From: Patescibacteria group bacterium
Lineage (GTDB): Bacteria; Patescibacteriota; Saccharimonadia; UBA4664
Assembly: GCA_028288925.1 (NCBI GenBank)
Contig: JAQGHG010000018.1
Coordinates: forward strand, 1-45,870
Length of the DNA stretch: 45,870 bases
Reading direction: 5' to 3'
The translations under genes and the position numbers were made by a program. Below the pieces are notes generated by a model. That model made no database searches. It was not told where the DNA came from and saw only the letters and a list, made by a program, of their open reading frames with translations. Every line of letters begins with the position of its first letter. Position 1 is the stretch's first letter. Below are positions 19,852 to 28,774 of the stretch, piece by piece.

Positions 19852-20796
19852 ATGGGTTACTCTGTGCGATGGCTTGTAGGCCTATTAATTGGAATCATAG
19901 TATGGGCGGGAGCGGTTTCCGGGGGTCCGGTGGTCTTGGCGGCGGAGACTAAGCCGCCAACGGTACCGGGGAATTTCCAGGCCGTCGTAGCCGAGGGGAG
20001 CACTACGCTGACGCTGTCGTGGCAGGCATCGACTGACGAATCGGGTATCGCGGGGTATCGGCTGGACCGGTCGCTGGACCAGCTCACATGGGTGACGCTG
20101 AGCGATTCTATACCCAATATTAACTACGAAGATAAGACGGCTGGTTTTGGCGTCCACTATTATTACCGGTTGTTGGCGATCGACCGGGCGGGCAACGCGT
20201 CGGCTTGGGCGGCTACCGATCTGGAGACGAGCACGTTTCATAGTGGTCAGACGAGCACTGGCGATGCCTATGGTTTCGCGAGCTCGGATAGCTTAGCCTC
20301 GGTGGTGATTCCGAAGGACGCGGTCCGAGGTGATTCGAGCATGGATTGTGTACTGAGTACAGCTGTGCCAAGCACCAAACAAGTCGGTACATCCGCGATG
20401 CCGTTGGTGCTTGGGCCGTACGCCCTGACCTGTAGGACGATTGCCGGTACACCGATCCTTGCCTTCGAGAAGCCCATAACTTGGAGATTTGACGTCAGCG
20501 GTAAGCTTAAGGGGCTGATTAGCCCCAAAGCGTACAAGTTTGATTCGGACGGTAGGACGGCGCCTCTCGCGACGTCGCGCTATAATACCGGCGGGCAAGT
20601 GGTGACGGTCCAGATGGTGACGACTGACCCTATCGTGGTGTTGGCGGAGAAGCCCAAGAATGTTATCTCGGCCAATTTTATTGTTTTCTTGATGGTGATC
20701 GGGTTGCTTGTTTGGGGGCTCATTGTTCTGATGATCCACCGCAAGCGAAAGAACGATCATGAAGCTTATTTGCGTTCGAAGTATTATAATTTGTGA
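19852..20796 (+). CDS. FN3-domain surface protein with C-terminal membrane anchor (paralogue 1)
   Basis: 314 aa. A signal or anchor helix (about 7-30) is followed by one fibronectin type III domain (about 35-125) with the usual PGNFQAVV start and YYYRLLAIDRAGN end. A second beta-type domain with two Cys follows (about 135-265). A membrane helix (about 275-297) and a basic cytoplasmic tail end in EAYLRSKYYNL. The following gene encodes a larger protein with the same domain order and the same last nine residues, so the two arose by tandem duplication. They overlap by four bases (GTGA). The role is probably adhesion or envelope assembly, inferred from FN3 domains and context. Confidence 0.83.
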   Translation: MGYSVRWLVGLLIGIIVWAGAVSGGPVVLAAETKPPTVPGNFQAVVAEGSTTLTLSWQASTDESGIAGYRLDRSLDQLTWVTLSDSIPNINYEDKTAGFGVHYYYRLLAIDRAGNASAWAATDLETSTFHSGQTSTGDAYGFASSDSLASVVIPKDAVRGDSSMDCVLSTAVPSTKQVGTSAMPLVLGPYALTCRTIAGTPILAFEKPITWRFDVSGKLKGLISPKAYKFDSDGRTAPLATSRYNTGGQVVTVQMVTTDPIVVLAEKPKNVISANFIVFLMVIGLLVWGLIVLMIHRKRKNDHEAYLRSKYYNL

Positions 20797-22343
20797 AGAC
20801 AATGCAACATCATCCTCATTTTGAACATCATCGCCGTGAGATCCAGCTGACCCGCCGGCGGTTTCAGGGTGCGCTACTGCTGCTGTTCGTGGGGCTGTCG
20901 GTGGCTATGGGGCTGCAGTTTCGGGGTAGCGAGGCGGCTACGACCGTTACGGTGCAGTCGCTGAGCATTAGCCCCGCTTCCCCGGTGGTCGGCAAGACGG
21001 CTACGGCGACGGTCAAGATTGTGGCATCGGCGTCGTTTACGGCCGAAGAGTTTGTGATCGCCGCCCGTGATTCGGCTCTCGTGAATAATGACTTTCCGAA
21101 AGTCTTTAATTATCCAATCGGCACTACGGCTAAGACGTTTTCGGCGTCCAAAAGTTTTACCGCTACGGGTAATTACACCTATTTCGCGAGTTATAAGCTT
21201 GGTGGGGTTTGGCATCAGCTAGCTCCGACCAAGAGTTTTACGGTGGTGGCGGCTCCTACGCCCGCTCCGACGCCCAAGCCCACACCCAAGCCAACTCCGG
21301 TGCCGACACCACAGCCGACCGTGAATCCAACCCCGGTTCCGACTCCCGGGCCGGGACCGGGTCCGGTGCCAACACCGGATCCAGGTGGCGGTGGTGATCC
21401 GGGTGGGGATCCAGGGTCTGGGGGCTCACCGACCGGCGGTTTTGGCTCCGGTGATCCGGGCGAAGATATAATTGCCGGCGGAGCGTCGCCGGCCGCGCCG
21501 GCCGCGCCCGACACCACGCCTCCGAGCGTGCCAGGTAATCTGGAAGCTCTGGTATCGGGTGATAACGCCATCGTGAACCTGGCCTGGACTGAGTCGACGG
21601 ACAACACCGGCATCAAGGCATATCAGGTGGAGCGGTCGCTTGATCAGACGACCTGGTCGGTTCTTACAAGTGATCAGGCGGGCACGAACTATCGCGACGA
21701 TACGGCGGCGTTTGGGGTCCATTATTACTATCGGGTAAAAGCGACGGATAGCGCGGGCAATTCCTCGGAATATGCCGCGGCTGACGCTACTACGCCTACG
21801 TTTACTCAGACTACGAGCAGCGATAATTCTACTACCTATCAAAGCGATGACGGTCTGGCGAGTGTAACGCTACCCCAGGGCGCCCTGGACGGTGATGCTA
21901 ACTGTAGCGTGGGCAAGGACGACACCAAGGGCGTGGGTTCCACCCAGCATCCGCTGATCGCTGGTCCATACGCGCTTATTTGTAAGGATGCGAGCGGCAC
22001 TGTGACCACGGACTTTAAAAAGCCTTTGGCGTGGACATTTACCCTGAAAGACAAGCTGAAGGGCGTACAGAACCCCCTGGGGTATACGTTGGCAAGCGGA
22101 GCGGCGCCGGTTTTGGTAAAGAATGGCAAATTTGATACCAAGACCAAAGTTTTGAACATGAGTACGGATGGTAAGGGTAGCGTGCTGGTGTTAGCGAGCT
22201 TGCCGCCACAGATTCCCTGGAACTTAATCATCATTCTTCTTGTGGTATTAGTGATATTTGGCGCCATCGCGATGTTCATACTGCGGCGCAAGCAGAAGAC
22301 GAACTACGATGAGTATTTACGGTCAAAATACTACAACTTGTAG
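20793..22343 (+). CDS. FN3-domain surface protein with C-terminal membrane anchor (paralogue 2)
   Basis: 516 aa from GTG 20793; an ATG at 20802 is an alternative. An N-terminal membrane or signal helix (about 27-46) is followed by an Ig-like beta domain (about 50-150). A Pro/Thr/Gly linker comes next (about 152-240), then an FN3 domain (about 245-335), and the same two-Cys beta domain as in paralogue 1 (about 345-470). A membrane helix precedes the basic tail ending in DEYLRSKYYNL. It has the extra N-terminal domain and linker that paralogue 1 lacks. The conserved tail faces the cytoplasm in the predicted topology and could be a recognition or localisation signal. Confidence 0.83.
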   Translation: MKTMQHHPHFEHHRREIQLTRRRFQGALLLLFVGLSVAMGLQFRGSEAATTVTVQSLSISPASPVVGKTATATVKIVASASFTAEEFVIAARDSALVNNDFPKVFNYPIGTTAKTFSASKSFTATGNYTYFASYKLGGVWHQLAPTKSFTVVAAPTPAPTPKPTPKPTPVPTPQPTVNPTPVPTPGPGPGPVPTPDPGGGGDPGGDPGSGGSPTGGFGSGDPGEDIIAGGASPAAPAAPDTTPPSVPGNLEALVSGDNAIVNLAWTESTDNTGIKAYQVERSLDQTTWSVLTSDQAGTNYRDDTAAFGVHYYYRVKATDSAGNSSEYAAADATTPTFTQTTSSDNSTTYQSDDGLASVTLPQGALDGDANCSVGKDDTKGVGSTQHPLIAGPYALICKDASGTVTTDFKKPLAWTFTLKDKLKGVQNPLGYTLASGAAPVLVKNGKFDTKTKVLNMSTDGKGSVLVLASLPPQIPWNLIIILLVVLVIFGAIAMFILRRKQKTNYDEYLRSKYYNL

Positions 22344-22350
22344 GTAGGGG

Positions 22351-22416
22351 GGCCGCCCCACCGCCAATGTCTGTCCAATGTAGGCGCAGAGAATGATGTT
22401 TGGTGGTGGGGCGGCC
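22351..22416. terminator. Long GC-rich hairpin between convergent genes
   Basis: Arms GGCCGCCCCACC (22351-22362) and GGTGGGGCGGCC (22405-22416) pair perfectly over 12 bp, with extra CCA/TGG pairing inside. It lies between the FN3 gene and the lipoprotein gene, which converge, so it could stop transcription from both sides. There is no T-tract. Confidence 0.5.
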
Positions 22417-22427
22417 TTCAGCCGGGC

Positions 22428-22781
22428 CTAGGGGTGGCCGCAGTCTCTGCCGACGCCTCCCTTGAGTCGAATAAACGACGTGAGATCGGTTTCCCCGGTG
22501 TTGGGCCGCTTGCCGTTCGGCTTCTTTTTGTTCAGGCAAGCCTTGAGAACCTCCCTGGTGTAAATGCGGAGTCGGTTTCCTCTTCCGTCGGGACCTTCGA
22601 AGAGGAGCCAGTAGTTCCCGGCGGGGTCCCGGGCAAGGTCGCCGTCGTGCTGCTCAACCGCAGGATTTGCACGAGTGGGCGGCTCGGCGCCAGTGCTTCC
22701 GGGGGCATTCTTGCAGGACGCTAGGGGGCTGGTTGCGAGAACAAAGGCGATGGCAAGGCAGGTGAATCGTGCGATCGACAT
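22428..22781 (-). CDS. Small putative lipoprotein
   Basis: 117 aa, family not recognised. A hydrophobic signal ends in the lipobox-like LASC (Cys at about residue 23), suggesting lipid modification and membrane tethering on the outside. The mature part is hydrophilic, with a central strand region (NYWLLFEGPDG), a lysine-rich stretch, and a second Cys near the C-terminus. TTGGAG lies at normal spacing before the ATG. It is a single gene on the minus strand upstream of the 16S promoter. Confidence 0.75.
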   Translation of the reverse strand: MSIARFTCLAIAFVLATSPLASCKNAPGSTGAEPPTRANPAVEQHDGDLARDPAGNYWLLFEGPDGRGNRLRIYTREVLKACLNKKKPNGKRPNTGETDLTSFIRLKGGVGRDCGHP

Positions 22782-22889
22782 ACGAACTCCAAGGTGCTGC
22801 GGGACGGTTGTCTGGGCGGCTGCCGAGACACCAATTACTGTAACATGTAGAGCGGATAGCGATAATTTAAGATTTTTGGTTCAAACCCG

Positions 22890-22918
22890 TTGACATGCCC
22901 TATCTGATCGAGTAAGAT
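22890..22918 (+). promoter_or_regulatory. 16S rRNA promoter
   Basis: TTGACA, a 17-nt spacer, then TAAGAT: a near-consensus promoter about 265 nt upstream of the 16S 5' end. Confidence 0.85.
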
Positions 22919-22997
22919 ACGGAGGTCTTGAAATGGTTTGGAAGTGAGAAGGCTCTTTGAGGGCTATTATTTTTGACCTAGTGAGATTGTAGTTTGA

Positions 22998-23022
22998 AAT
23001 CTTTAATCGTGCAGTGCAATGA
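22998..23022 (+). other. 16S precursor processing stem, 5' arm
   Basis: The segment pairs with 24773-24796 across the whole 16S gene with one bulged A over about 24 bp. Such stems are the usual RNase III substrates that release pre-16S. Since both arms flank 16S alone, the 16S precursor is a complete unit without 23S. Confidence 0.85.
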
Positions 23023-23023
23023 A

Positions 23024-23150
23024 GGTCTGCTCTTTTCGTCAGTGGAGAGGCAGACCACGGTCCCACGGTGCAAGCCGTGAGGACATCAGTTTTCGGTGGC
23101 GCAAGCCACCAAAGAACCGAAAAATTTTTTTGATTGAGCGCCAAGCTCAA
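23024..23150 (+). promoter_or_regulatory. 16S leader: boxA and attenuator-like hairpin
   Basis: TGCTCTTT (23028-23035) matches the boxA core used by NusB/S10 antitermination. GGTCTGC/GCAGACC (23024-23056) and CACGG/CCGTG (23064-23079) form hairpins. Next, GGTGGC-GCAA-GCCACC (23095-23110) has a GNRA loop. A wider pairing TTTTCGG/CCGAAAA (23090-23123) competes with it and is followed by seven Ts (23125-23131), like an intrinsic terminator. A last TTGAGC/GCTCAA hairpin follows. A terminator-like structure upstream of 16S would need antitermination. Confidence 0.6.
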
Positions 23151-23183
23151 ACAACCCAAGTCACAGGTTAATCTCTGTGCATA

Positions 23184-24644
<1,461 letters not shown>

Positions 24645-24772
24645 CTAGGGAGAAACGACTCAGCAATGAGTTCCGAGTGCTAGACACTCGGTCATACCAA
24701 CCGCTATAGTTTGATCTGCTCGCCGCAAGGTGAGAAGTGATCCTATAAGTTGGGTGAGAACTTCTAGGTCGG

Positions 24773-24796
24773 TCATTGCACTGCACGATTAAGATT
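24773..24796 (+). other. 16S precursor processing stem, 3' arm
   Basis: Complement of 22998-23022 with one bulged base. It lies about 130 nt beyond mature 16S and just before the terminator, closing the precursor stem. Confidence 0.85.
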
Positions 24797-24807
24797 TGAA
24801 GCTATAC

Positions 24808-24837
24808 AAAAACCAGTCCTTTTGGGCTGGTTTTTTG
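24808..24837 (+). terminator. 16S transcript terminator
   Basis: The stem CCAGTCC/GGGCTGG (one G-U pair) has a TTTT loop, is preceded by As and followed by six Ts. This is a classic intrinsic terminator directly after the 16S processing stem. It indicates that 16S transcription ends here. Confidence 0.9.
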
Positions 24838-24854
24838 TGTGGGCGGAAGGTAAT

Positions 24855-25625
24855 TTAGGAGGCGAGCTGAAACAGCTTGGTGAACTCGTCGTATGAGTCG
24901 GCGGCTATGTGTGGCGGTACGGCTAGCGATAGCAATTCTTCGCGCGGGTAGCGGGTGGTAATGGCGCAGGCGTACAGGCCGGCGGCTCGGGCGGCCATGA
25001 TGCCTCTTGGGTCGTCCTCGAAGGCGCAGACGGCTGCCCGGTCGCTTTCCGCGAGGCCGAGTGAGGTGAAGGCGAGGTTGAATACCTCCGGGTTGGGTTT
25101 GGGGTGCGTGATGGATTCTTTGGTTTTGATGCGGCTATCGGGGAAGAGGGGTTTGAGGCCGGTTTTATCCAGGAATATATCGACGTCCTGCCGGAGAGCG
25201 GTACTGGCAATGGCTAGCTTATCGTTAAGCCCGTTTTGTGCGAGCAAAGAGACAAAGTCTGTGGCGCCGGGTACTTCTTCGCCTTCGTTTAAAAGCAGGG
25301 TTTTGTGGAAGGAGTTTTTGAGAGTGGTTATTTCTTGCAGTAAAGGGTTTTTGTGGTCAATAACATCACCGGTAGCTAGCTTTGACATGACCAATATGTT
25401 CCATACGGCAGCTTCTAGGGTGTGCACGGGGGCGTTCAAGAAAGCATCGAGATTGGCCTTTGGGGAGAGATCGCATAATATTTGAAGGCCGCGCCGGCGA
25501 CCGACTTCCTGGACGGCGGCTAGGCGTGAGCGCTCGTGGAGACCTTGCTCCGGCGTGTCCGGAATGTTGTTGAGCAAGGTGTCGTCGACATCGAAGATGG
25601 CGCCTTTGACTTTGAAATTGATCAT
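24855..25625 (-). CDS. HAD-superfamily hydrolase (phosphatase/phosphoglucomutase-like)
   Basis: 256 aa. The four HAD motifs are visible: DVDDT with nucleophile Asp12 and Asp14, AIAST (Thr/Ser of motif II), a Lys in the KPNPEVF region (motif III), and FEDDPRGIMAARAAG with the metal-binding acidic pair (motif IV). A helical cap of about 130 residues lies between motifs I and II, so it belongs to subfamily I. It is likely a cytoplasmic phosphatase or phosphomutase of unknown substrate. The ATG overlaps the stop of the upstream membrane-protein gene (ATGA), so the two are coupled. Confidence 0.88.
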   Translation of the reverse strand: MINFKVKGAIFDVDDTLLNNIPDTPEQGLHERSRLAAVQEVGRRRGLQILCDLSPKANLDAFLNAPVHTLEAAVWNILVMSKLATGDVIDHKNPLLQEITTLKNSFHKTLLLNEGEEVPGATDFVSLLAQNGLNDKLAIASTALRQDVDIFLDKTGLKPLFPDSRIKTKESITHPKPNPEVFNLAFTSLGLAESDRAAVCAFEDDPRGIMAARAAGLYACAITTRYPREELLSLAVPPHIAADSYDEFTKLFQLAS

Positions 25626-25891
25626 TTGGCGTAAGGGCCGAATATGCCGCGAAGGGGGCCGAGCAGAAACGTCATGACGTTGTTGCCGAAGCCGGTAGCT
25701 ACGAAGAGGCCAAGCGCCATCACGATTACGCCGAATATTTTGTAGATGCCGTTGGTGGTGCCGGGTCCGGTGATGTTCTCGAGCCAGTCCTGGGGGCCGG
25801 TCATATTGCTGATCTGGTAGCTGAAACGGACGAAAGCGATGCCGGCGGCCGACATGAGGAGGCCGATGATGACATTGGGGAAGTTAATCAT
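25622..25891 (-). CDS. Small two-helix membrane protein
   Basis: 89 aa, family not recognised. It has two hydrophobic helices (about 5-25 and 48-66) joined by a polar Gly/Pro/Asn loop, and a hydrophobic C-terminal stretch ending GPYAK. It overlaps the HAD hydrolase gene by four bases and is its likely operon leader. TGG-TATACT lies 6 nt before the ATG with no Shine-Dalgarno sequence, suggesting leaderless translation. Confidence 0.75.
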   Translation of the reverse strand: MINFPNVIIGLLMSAAGIAFVRFSYQISNMTGPQDWLENITGPGTTNGIYKIFGVIVMALGLFVATGFGNNVMTFLLGPLRGIFGPYAK

Positions 25892-25897
25892 GGTTTT

Positions 25898-25906
25898 AGT
25901 ATACCA
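25898..25906 (-). promoter_or_regulatory. Extended -10 promoter of membrane protein-HAD operon
   Basis: On the minus strand TGG-TATACT lies 6 nt before the ATG at 25891. It implies a leaderless mRNA. Confidence 0.55.
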
Positions 25907-25951
25907 AAACCCCCGGTTCCGGGTGGCGACGGGACGGGGGATTGATGGTTC

Positions 25952-26149
25952 TTAGCTTTTATTACTGCGACGGACCCGGTTGATGGTTTCGACGAGCTCT
26001 TGCTTGTTCATATCGTGACTGCCCGAGATGTCGTATTCGCTGGCGATTTTGCGCAGGTCATCTACCTTGAAGTCGTCCATCTGAATATCTTCGTTGCCGA
26101 GGCGTTCGCGAAAGGTTTCTGAATTGTTCTTCCTCCGTGCCATGGTCAT
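25952..26149 (-). CDS. Small Rho N-terminal/SAP-like domain protein
   Basis: 65 aa from the ATG at 26149, chosen because AAGGAGGGG stands just upstream; longer in-frame starts lack one. A basic N-terminus (MTMARRKNN) precedes a helix-extended-helix domain (about residues 25-62) with the pattern DDLRKIASEYDISG-NKQELVETI. This pattern is seen in Rho N-terminal and SAP-type nucleic acid-binding domains. It is likely a small cytoplasmic nucleic acid-binding protein. It follows the ICMT-like gene on the same strand with its own ribosome binding site. Confidence 0.75.
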   Translation of the reverse strand: MTMARRKNNSETFRERLGNEDIQMDDFKVDDLRKIASEYDISGSHDMNKQELVETINRVRRSNKS

Positions 26150-26250
26150 ACCCCTCCTTATGGTTGTTGCATGGTAATGCATTGCCATGGCGCGCGTCAT
26201 TGGAACGGGTGTGCAAAATTGGCTGGAAAGCGCGGGTGGTTTTGGGAGGT

Positions 26251-26844
26251 CTACCAGACGCGGGGAATAAGCATTTTGGTTTTGCGCATGTATCTTTTGT
26301 AATCATCGCCGAATTCTCGGATGAGAATGGCTTCTTCTTTTTTGGCTTGCTGGTGGGCAATAATGGGTAGGACCGCTAAGAATAGCAGAAAAACGTAGCT
26401 ACCGGCGACGATTTCGGCGCCGATCATGGAGAGAAAGATCCCAGCGTAGATGGGGTGGCGGATGGAGCTGTAGACGCCGGTGGTGGTGAGGGTATGGCGG
26501 GTTTTGATCTGGTACTCGGCTCCGTGGGCCCAATTGGCGCCGAGGGTGCGGCGGGCGGACATGCTGACGGCAAAGCCAATCACTACGAAGGCGAAACCGA
26601 TGGCTTGAATGGCGAGGTTTTGGTGGAAGGGGAGGATTTGGAGGCCGAAAAGCTGGAGGTAGATCAGGGCCCCCGCTAGCGAGGAGGCGGTACGTCTGAG
26701 ATAGGCGCTGGCCGAAAGGCGCTGCAGCCGGGGCTTTTCAGTTTGGGCTCGGCGGGCCGTAATTACCCAATAGACATAGCGGGTGCTGATGAGCAGGATG
26801 GTGAGGAGCCGTAGGAGGTTGTCGGGAGTGTATAAACCGGTCAT
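26251..26844 (-). CDS. Isoprenylcysteine carboxyl methyltransferase-family membrane protein
   Basis: 197 aa with several membrane helices and the family's C-terminal signature: LGANWAHG, GVYSSIRHPIYAG, and the KEEAILIREFGDDYKRYM tail. These residues bind S-adenosylmethionine in ICMT and related bacterial methyltransferases. Bacterial members usually modify lipids or small molecules rather than prenylated proteins, and the substrate here is unknown. The ATG overlaps the stop of the secreted-protein gene upstream by four bases, so the two are cotranslated. Confidence 0.88.
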   Translation of the reverse strand: MTGLYTPDNLLRLLTILLISTRYVYWVITARRAQTEKPRLQRLSASAYLRRTASSLAGALIYLQLFGLQILPFHQNLAIQAIGFAFVVIGFAVSMSARRTLGANWAHGAEYQIKTRHTLTTTGVYSSIRHPIYAGIFLSMIGAEIVAGSYVFLLFLAVLPIIAHQQAKKEEAILIREFGDDYKRYMRKTKMLIPRVW

Positions 26845-27269
26845 AATCCTAAATTTCCGTGAAGTCGGCGGGGGTGAGCAGAGGCTTGAGCCGCGCCCGT
26901 ATCGATGGCGGCAAACGCACTCCTCACGCCGGCTGATGGAATGCTTGCGAGCAGAACACCACCGACGGTCGATATTGAGCCAGAGATCGTACTGCCGACG
27001 CCCGCGCTCTCCAACCCCAGCACCGTTGTGAGCACAATCGCGGTACCGTTGCTCCCGAATCGGACTTCGAGACCGTTGGGGCCGGCGTAGTAGCGGCCAA
27101 AGTTTGGGTCACCGAACATGTACGTTGAGGCACCGTCGGGTTGGATCGGAACTTGGTGATTCACGATCTGGGTGTACGCGTCGGACGTGTCGGCGTGCGC
27201 GGCGATCGGGATCATCGTGAGCGCGGCCAGTATGACCGCCATGATGACGTTGAGACTTCGTTTGCGCAT
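26841..27269 (-). CDS. Small secreted protein, unknown family
   Basis: 142 aa. A clear signal peptide (basic MRKR, hydrophobic core, AHA-D cleavage at about residue 26) leads an extracellular domain. A Tyr/Gly-rich part (about 45-70) is followed by a Gly/Ser/Val-rich hydrophobic region (about 75-130). AGGAGA lies at good spacing before the ATG. It overlaps the ICMT-like gene by four bases and is its likely operon leader. Confidence 0.72.
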   Translation of the reverse strand: MRKRSLNVIMAVILAALTMIPIAAHADTSDAYTQIVNHQVPIQPDGASTYMFGDPNFGRYYAGPNGLEVRFGSNGTAIVLTTVLGLESAGVGSTISGSISTVGGVLLASIPSAGVRSAFAAIDTGAAQASAHPRRLHGNLGL

Positions 27270-27417
27270 TCCATCTCCTGGATGAAGATATCGAAGAGCT
27301 GCCTAGGCGGACCGCCGAGGCTTGCGCATTATGTGCAATTATTGAAATTAAGTCAAGTCGGGCGATTTGCGCATGTGACTATTGCAATAACTGGGAGCGC
27401 TGAAGGTGTAGCGTGGA

Positions 27418-27747
27418 TTACGACGGCTTGCGTCGATTGCTCATAACGGAGTAGGCAAAATAGAGAATCTTCATAAAGGCAAAGACTTGAAGGATGGTGA
27501 GTATATCGAGCTTTCCGGCGTGTCGGCCGAGGGACCATATGCTTGACGAGACGATAAAGACCGCCGTGGTGGAGATTTCCCACTTGAGGCTCCCAAGGAG
27601 TTGCTTACCCAGCCTATCGATAAGCTTCGCATAGCGATATTCCATAAAGGCATAGACGCTGGCGAGGAGCGCTCCGAGATAGAATATAGATACGAGAGAG
27701 CCAGTCTTGGCGGGGGCGGTAAGACTGGCTTCAATAGCAACAACCAA
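27418..27747 (-). CDS. Membrane protein, AT-rich, start uncertain
   Basis: 109 aa as called from a TTG. The reading frame continues upstream with protein-like sequence (KSIREALLWLILWL) to a stop near 27800, without an ATG or ribosome binding site. The true start may be farther up, non-standard, or lost. The product has three or four hydrophobic helices and ends in NRRKPS. Base composition is clearly more AT-rich than the surrounding genes, as with the next gene upstream. Family unknown. Confidence 0.5.
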   Translation of the reverse strand: MVVAIEASLTAPAKTGSLVSIFYLGALLASVYAFMEYRYAKLIDRLGKQLLGSLKWEISTTAVFIVSSSIWSLGRHAGKLDILTILQVFAFMKILYFAYSVMSNRRKPS

Positions 27748-27833
27748 CCATAGGATCAGCCACAGAAGTGCTTCTCGTATGCTCTTTGGTATGTCATGAT
27801 GTCAAAGTATAGTTGTGCATATATCTTGAGTGT

Positions 27834-28367
27834 CTAATGTGGGCGCCGTGGGCGGAGCAGGTAGATAGCTAAGGCTGTTGCCCAAACGAGCAACATCCAA
27901 GACCATTGAGAAGTCTGCTTAGTTACGCTCCAGATAGTCCAATCTATTATAGGCAATAGAATGCAGATCAGAAGCATACCAAGCCCCAGGCCTTCGGCCG
28001 ATAGGCCAAGATCGCGAGGTCGTGGATTACGATATTCTCGGATTATATTGTATATCTCGTAGAAGATATAAAGAAGGTATAGAATGACAAAATTTGATTC
28101 AAGTAGAGCGGTAGTCTTATGTCCGACAGGTGCTCGGGCAATGTCGTTTATCATGGCGAGCAAGATAACGACCCCCCATCGCCAAACGGCTCGATGGGCT
28201 GGAGCGATAATTTTGCGCAGACTGATTATGGTTTTATTCACGCCGAATTCGAATGCTTTTAGAGTTTTAATTGTAGCTATTATGCCCAGGTTGAAGCTCA
28301 GAGTAAATAGAGAAAATAAATTGGCATATATGAAGTATTCTTTGACCTTACGCCAGGGTAGCCCCAT
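27834..28367 (-). CDS. Multi-helix membrane protein, AT-rich
   Basis: 177 aa with about four membrane helices (near residues 10-35, 58-75, 88-107 and 125-170) and the basic tail LLRPRRPH. Ile, Lys and AT-ending codons are frequent, unlike most of the window, which suggests separate ancestry. No family was recognised and no good Shine-Dalgarno precedes the ATG. It lies downstream of the minus-strand tRNA pair and upstream of another AT-rich membrane gene. Confidence 0.6.
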   Translation of the reverse strand: MGLPWRKVKEYFIYANLFSLFTLSFNLGIIATIKTLKAFEFGVNKTIISLRKIIAPAHRAVWRWGVVILLAMINDIARAPVGHKTTALLESNFVILYLLYIFYEIYNIIREYRNPRPRDLGLSAEGLGLGMLLICILLPIIDWTIWSVTKQTSQWSWMLLVWATALAIYLLRPRRPH

Positions 28368-28472
28368 TTAAAGACCAGCCACGATGCTGATTGCGCGGTA
28401 GTCGCGCCCGTGAGCTTTGCCGCCTCGGTGGGCAGCATCCATTCGCCCTGGTAAATCTGGAAGGCGACGGAG

Positions 28473-28501
28473 AACCACCCCCAACTCAAGGGGGTGGTTT
28501 T
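28473..28501 (+). terminator. Intrinsic terminator
   Basis: AACCACCCCC pairs perfectly with GGGGGTGGTT around a 7-nt loop, followed by a short T run on the plus strand. No clear plus-strand gene ends here, which adds to the impression of a decayed region. Confidence 0.65.
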
Positions 28502-28671
28502 GTCCATCTGCGGGCGGGCGCAAGCTGACCGGAGACGAGCTCAAAGAGCCCTTCGCCCTCCTGTACGACGTGTATGAGATCTACCTGGAGCACCGAGGGT
28601 CGGGACGGGCCGTCACGATACGACTGAGGCGGGGACACCAAGCCGCGACGGCCGCTGACGGGTCCGCAGAC

Positions 28672-28713
28672 ATGATCAAGGGCACCCTCCCGAAGGAAGA
28701 TGCCCTTGATCAT
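28672..28713 (-). other. 19-bp hairpin with UUCG loop downstream of tRNA-Ala
   Basis: On the minus strand the arms of 19 nt pair fully if two G-U wobbles are allowed, closed by a C(UUCG)G tetraloop. On the plus strand those two positions would be A-C mismatches, so the structure fits a minus-strand RNA. It lies about 60 nt after the tRNA-Ala 3' end. No T-tract follows, so it may be a processing or stabilising element. Confidence 0.6.
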
Positions 28714-28774
28714 GAGACCTTGATCCGACTACTAGGCGGGTCCCATGAAGACCACGGTTCTAATAAGCGGGTCA

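Larger units (their letters stand above)
28375..28740. other. Region with possible gene fragments, no sound gene
   Basis: The minus frame around 28380-28470 reads like protein (QGEWMLPTEAAKLTG) but runs into a terminator hairpin and out of frame with the gene at 28367. The plus frame around 28530-28640 (LTGDELKEPFALLYDVYEIY) also reads like protein but lacks a start and would run on through the tRNA-Ala gene. Both may be remnants of inserted genes. No complete gene can be supported. Confidence 0.35.

Noticed and set aside
21241-21420. Repetitive Pro/Thr/Gly stretch as a microsatellite-type locus
   Set aside because: It is the in-frame linker of the FN3 protein, similar to linkers in other surface proteins here, and shows no sign of slippage or frameshift.
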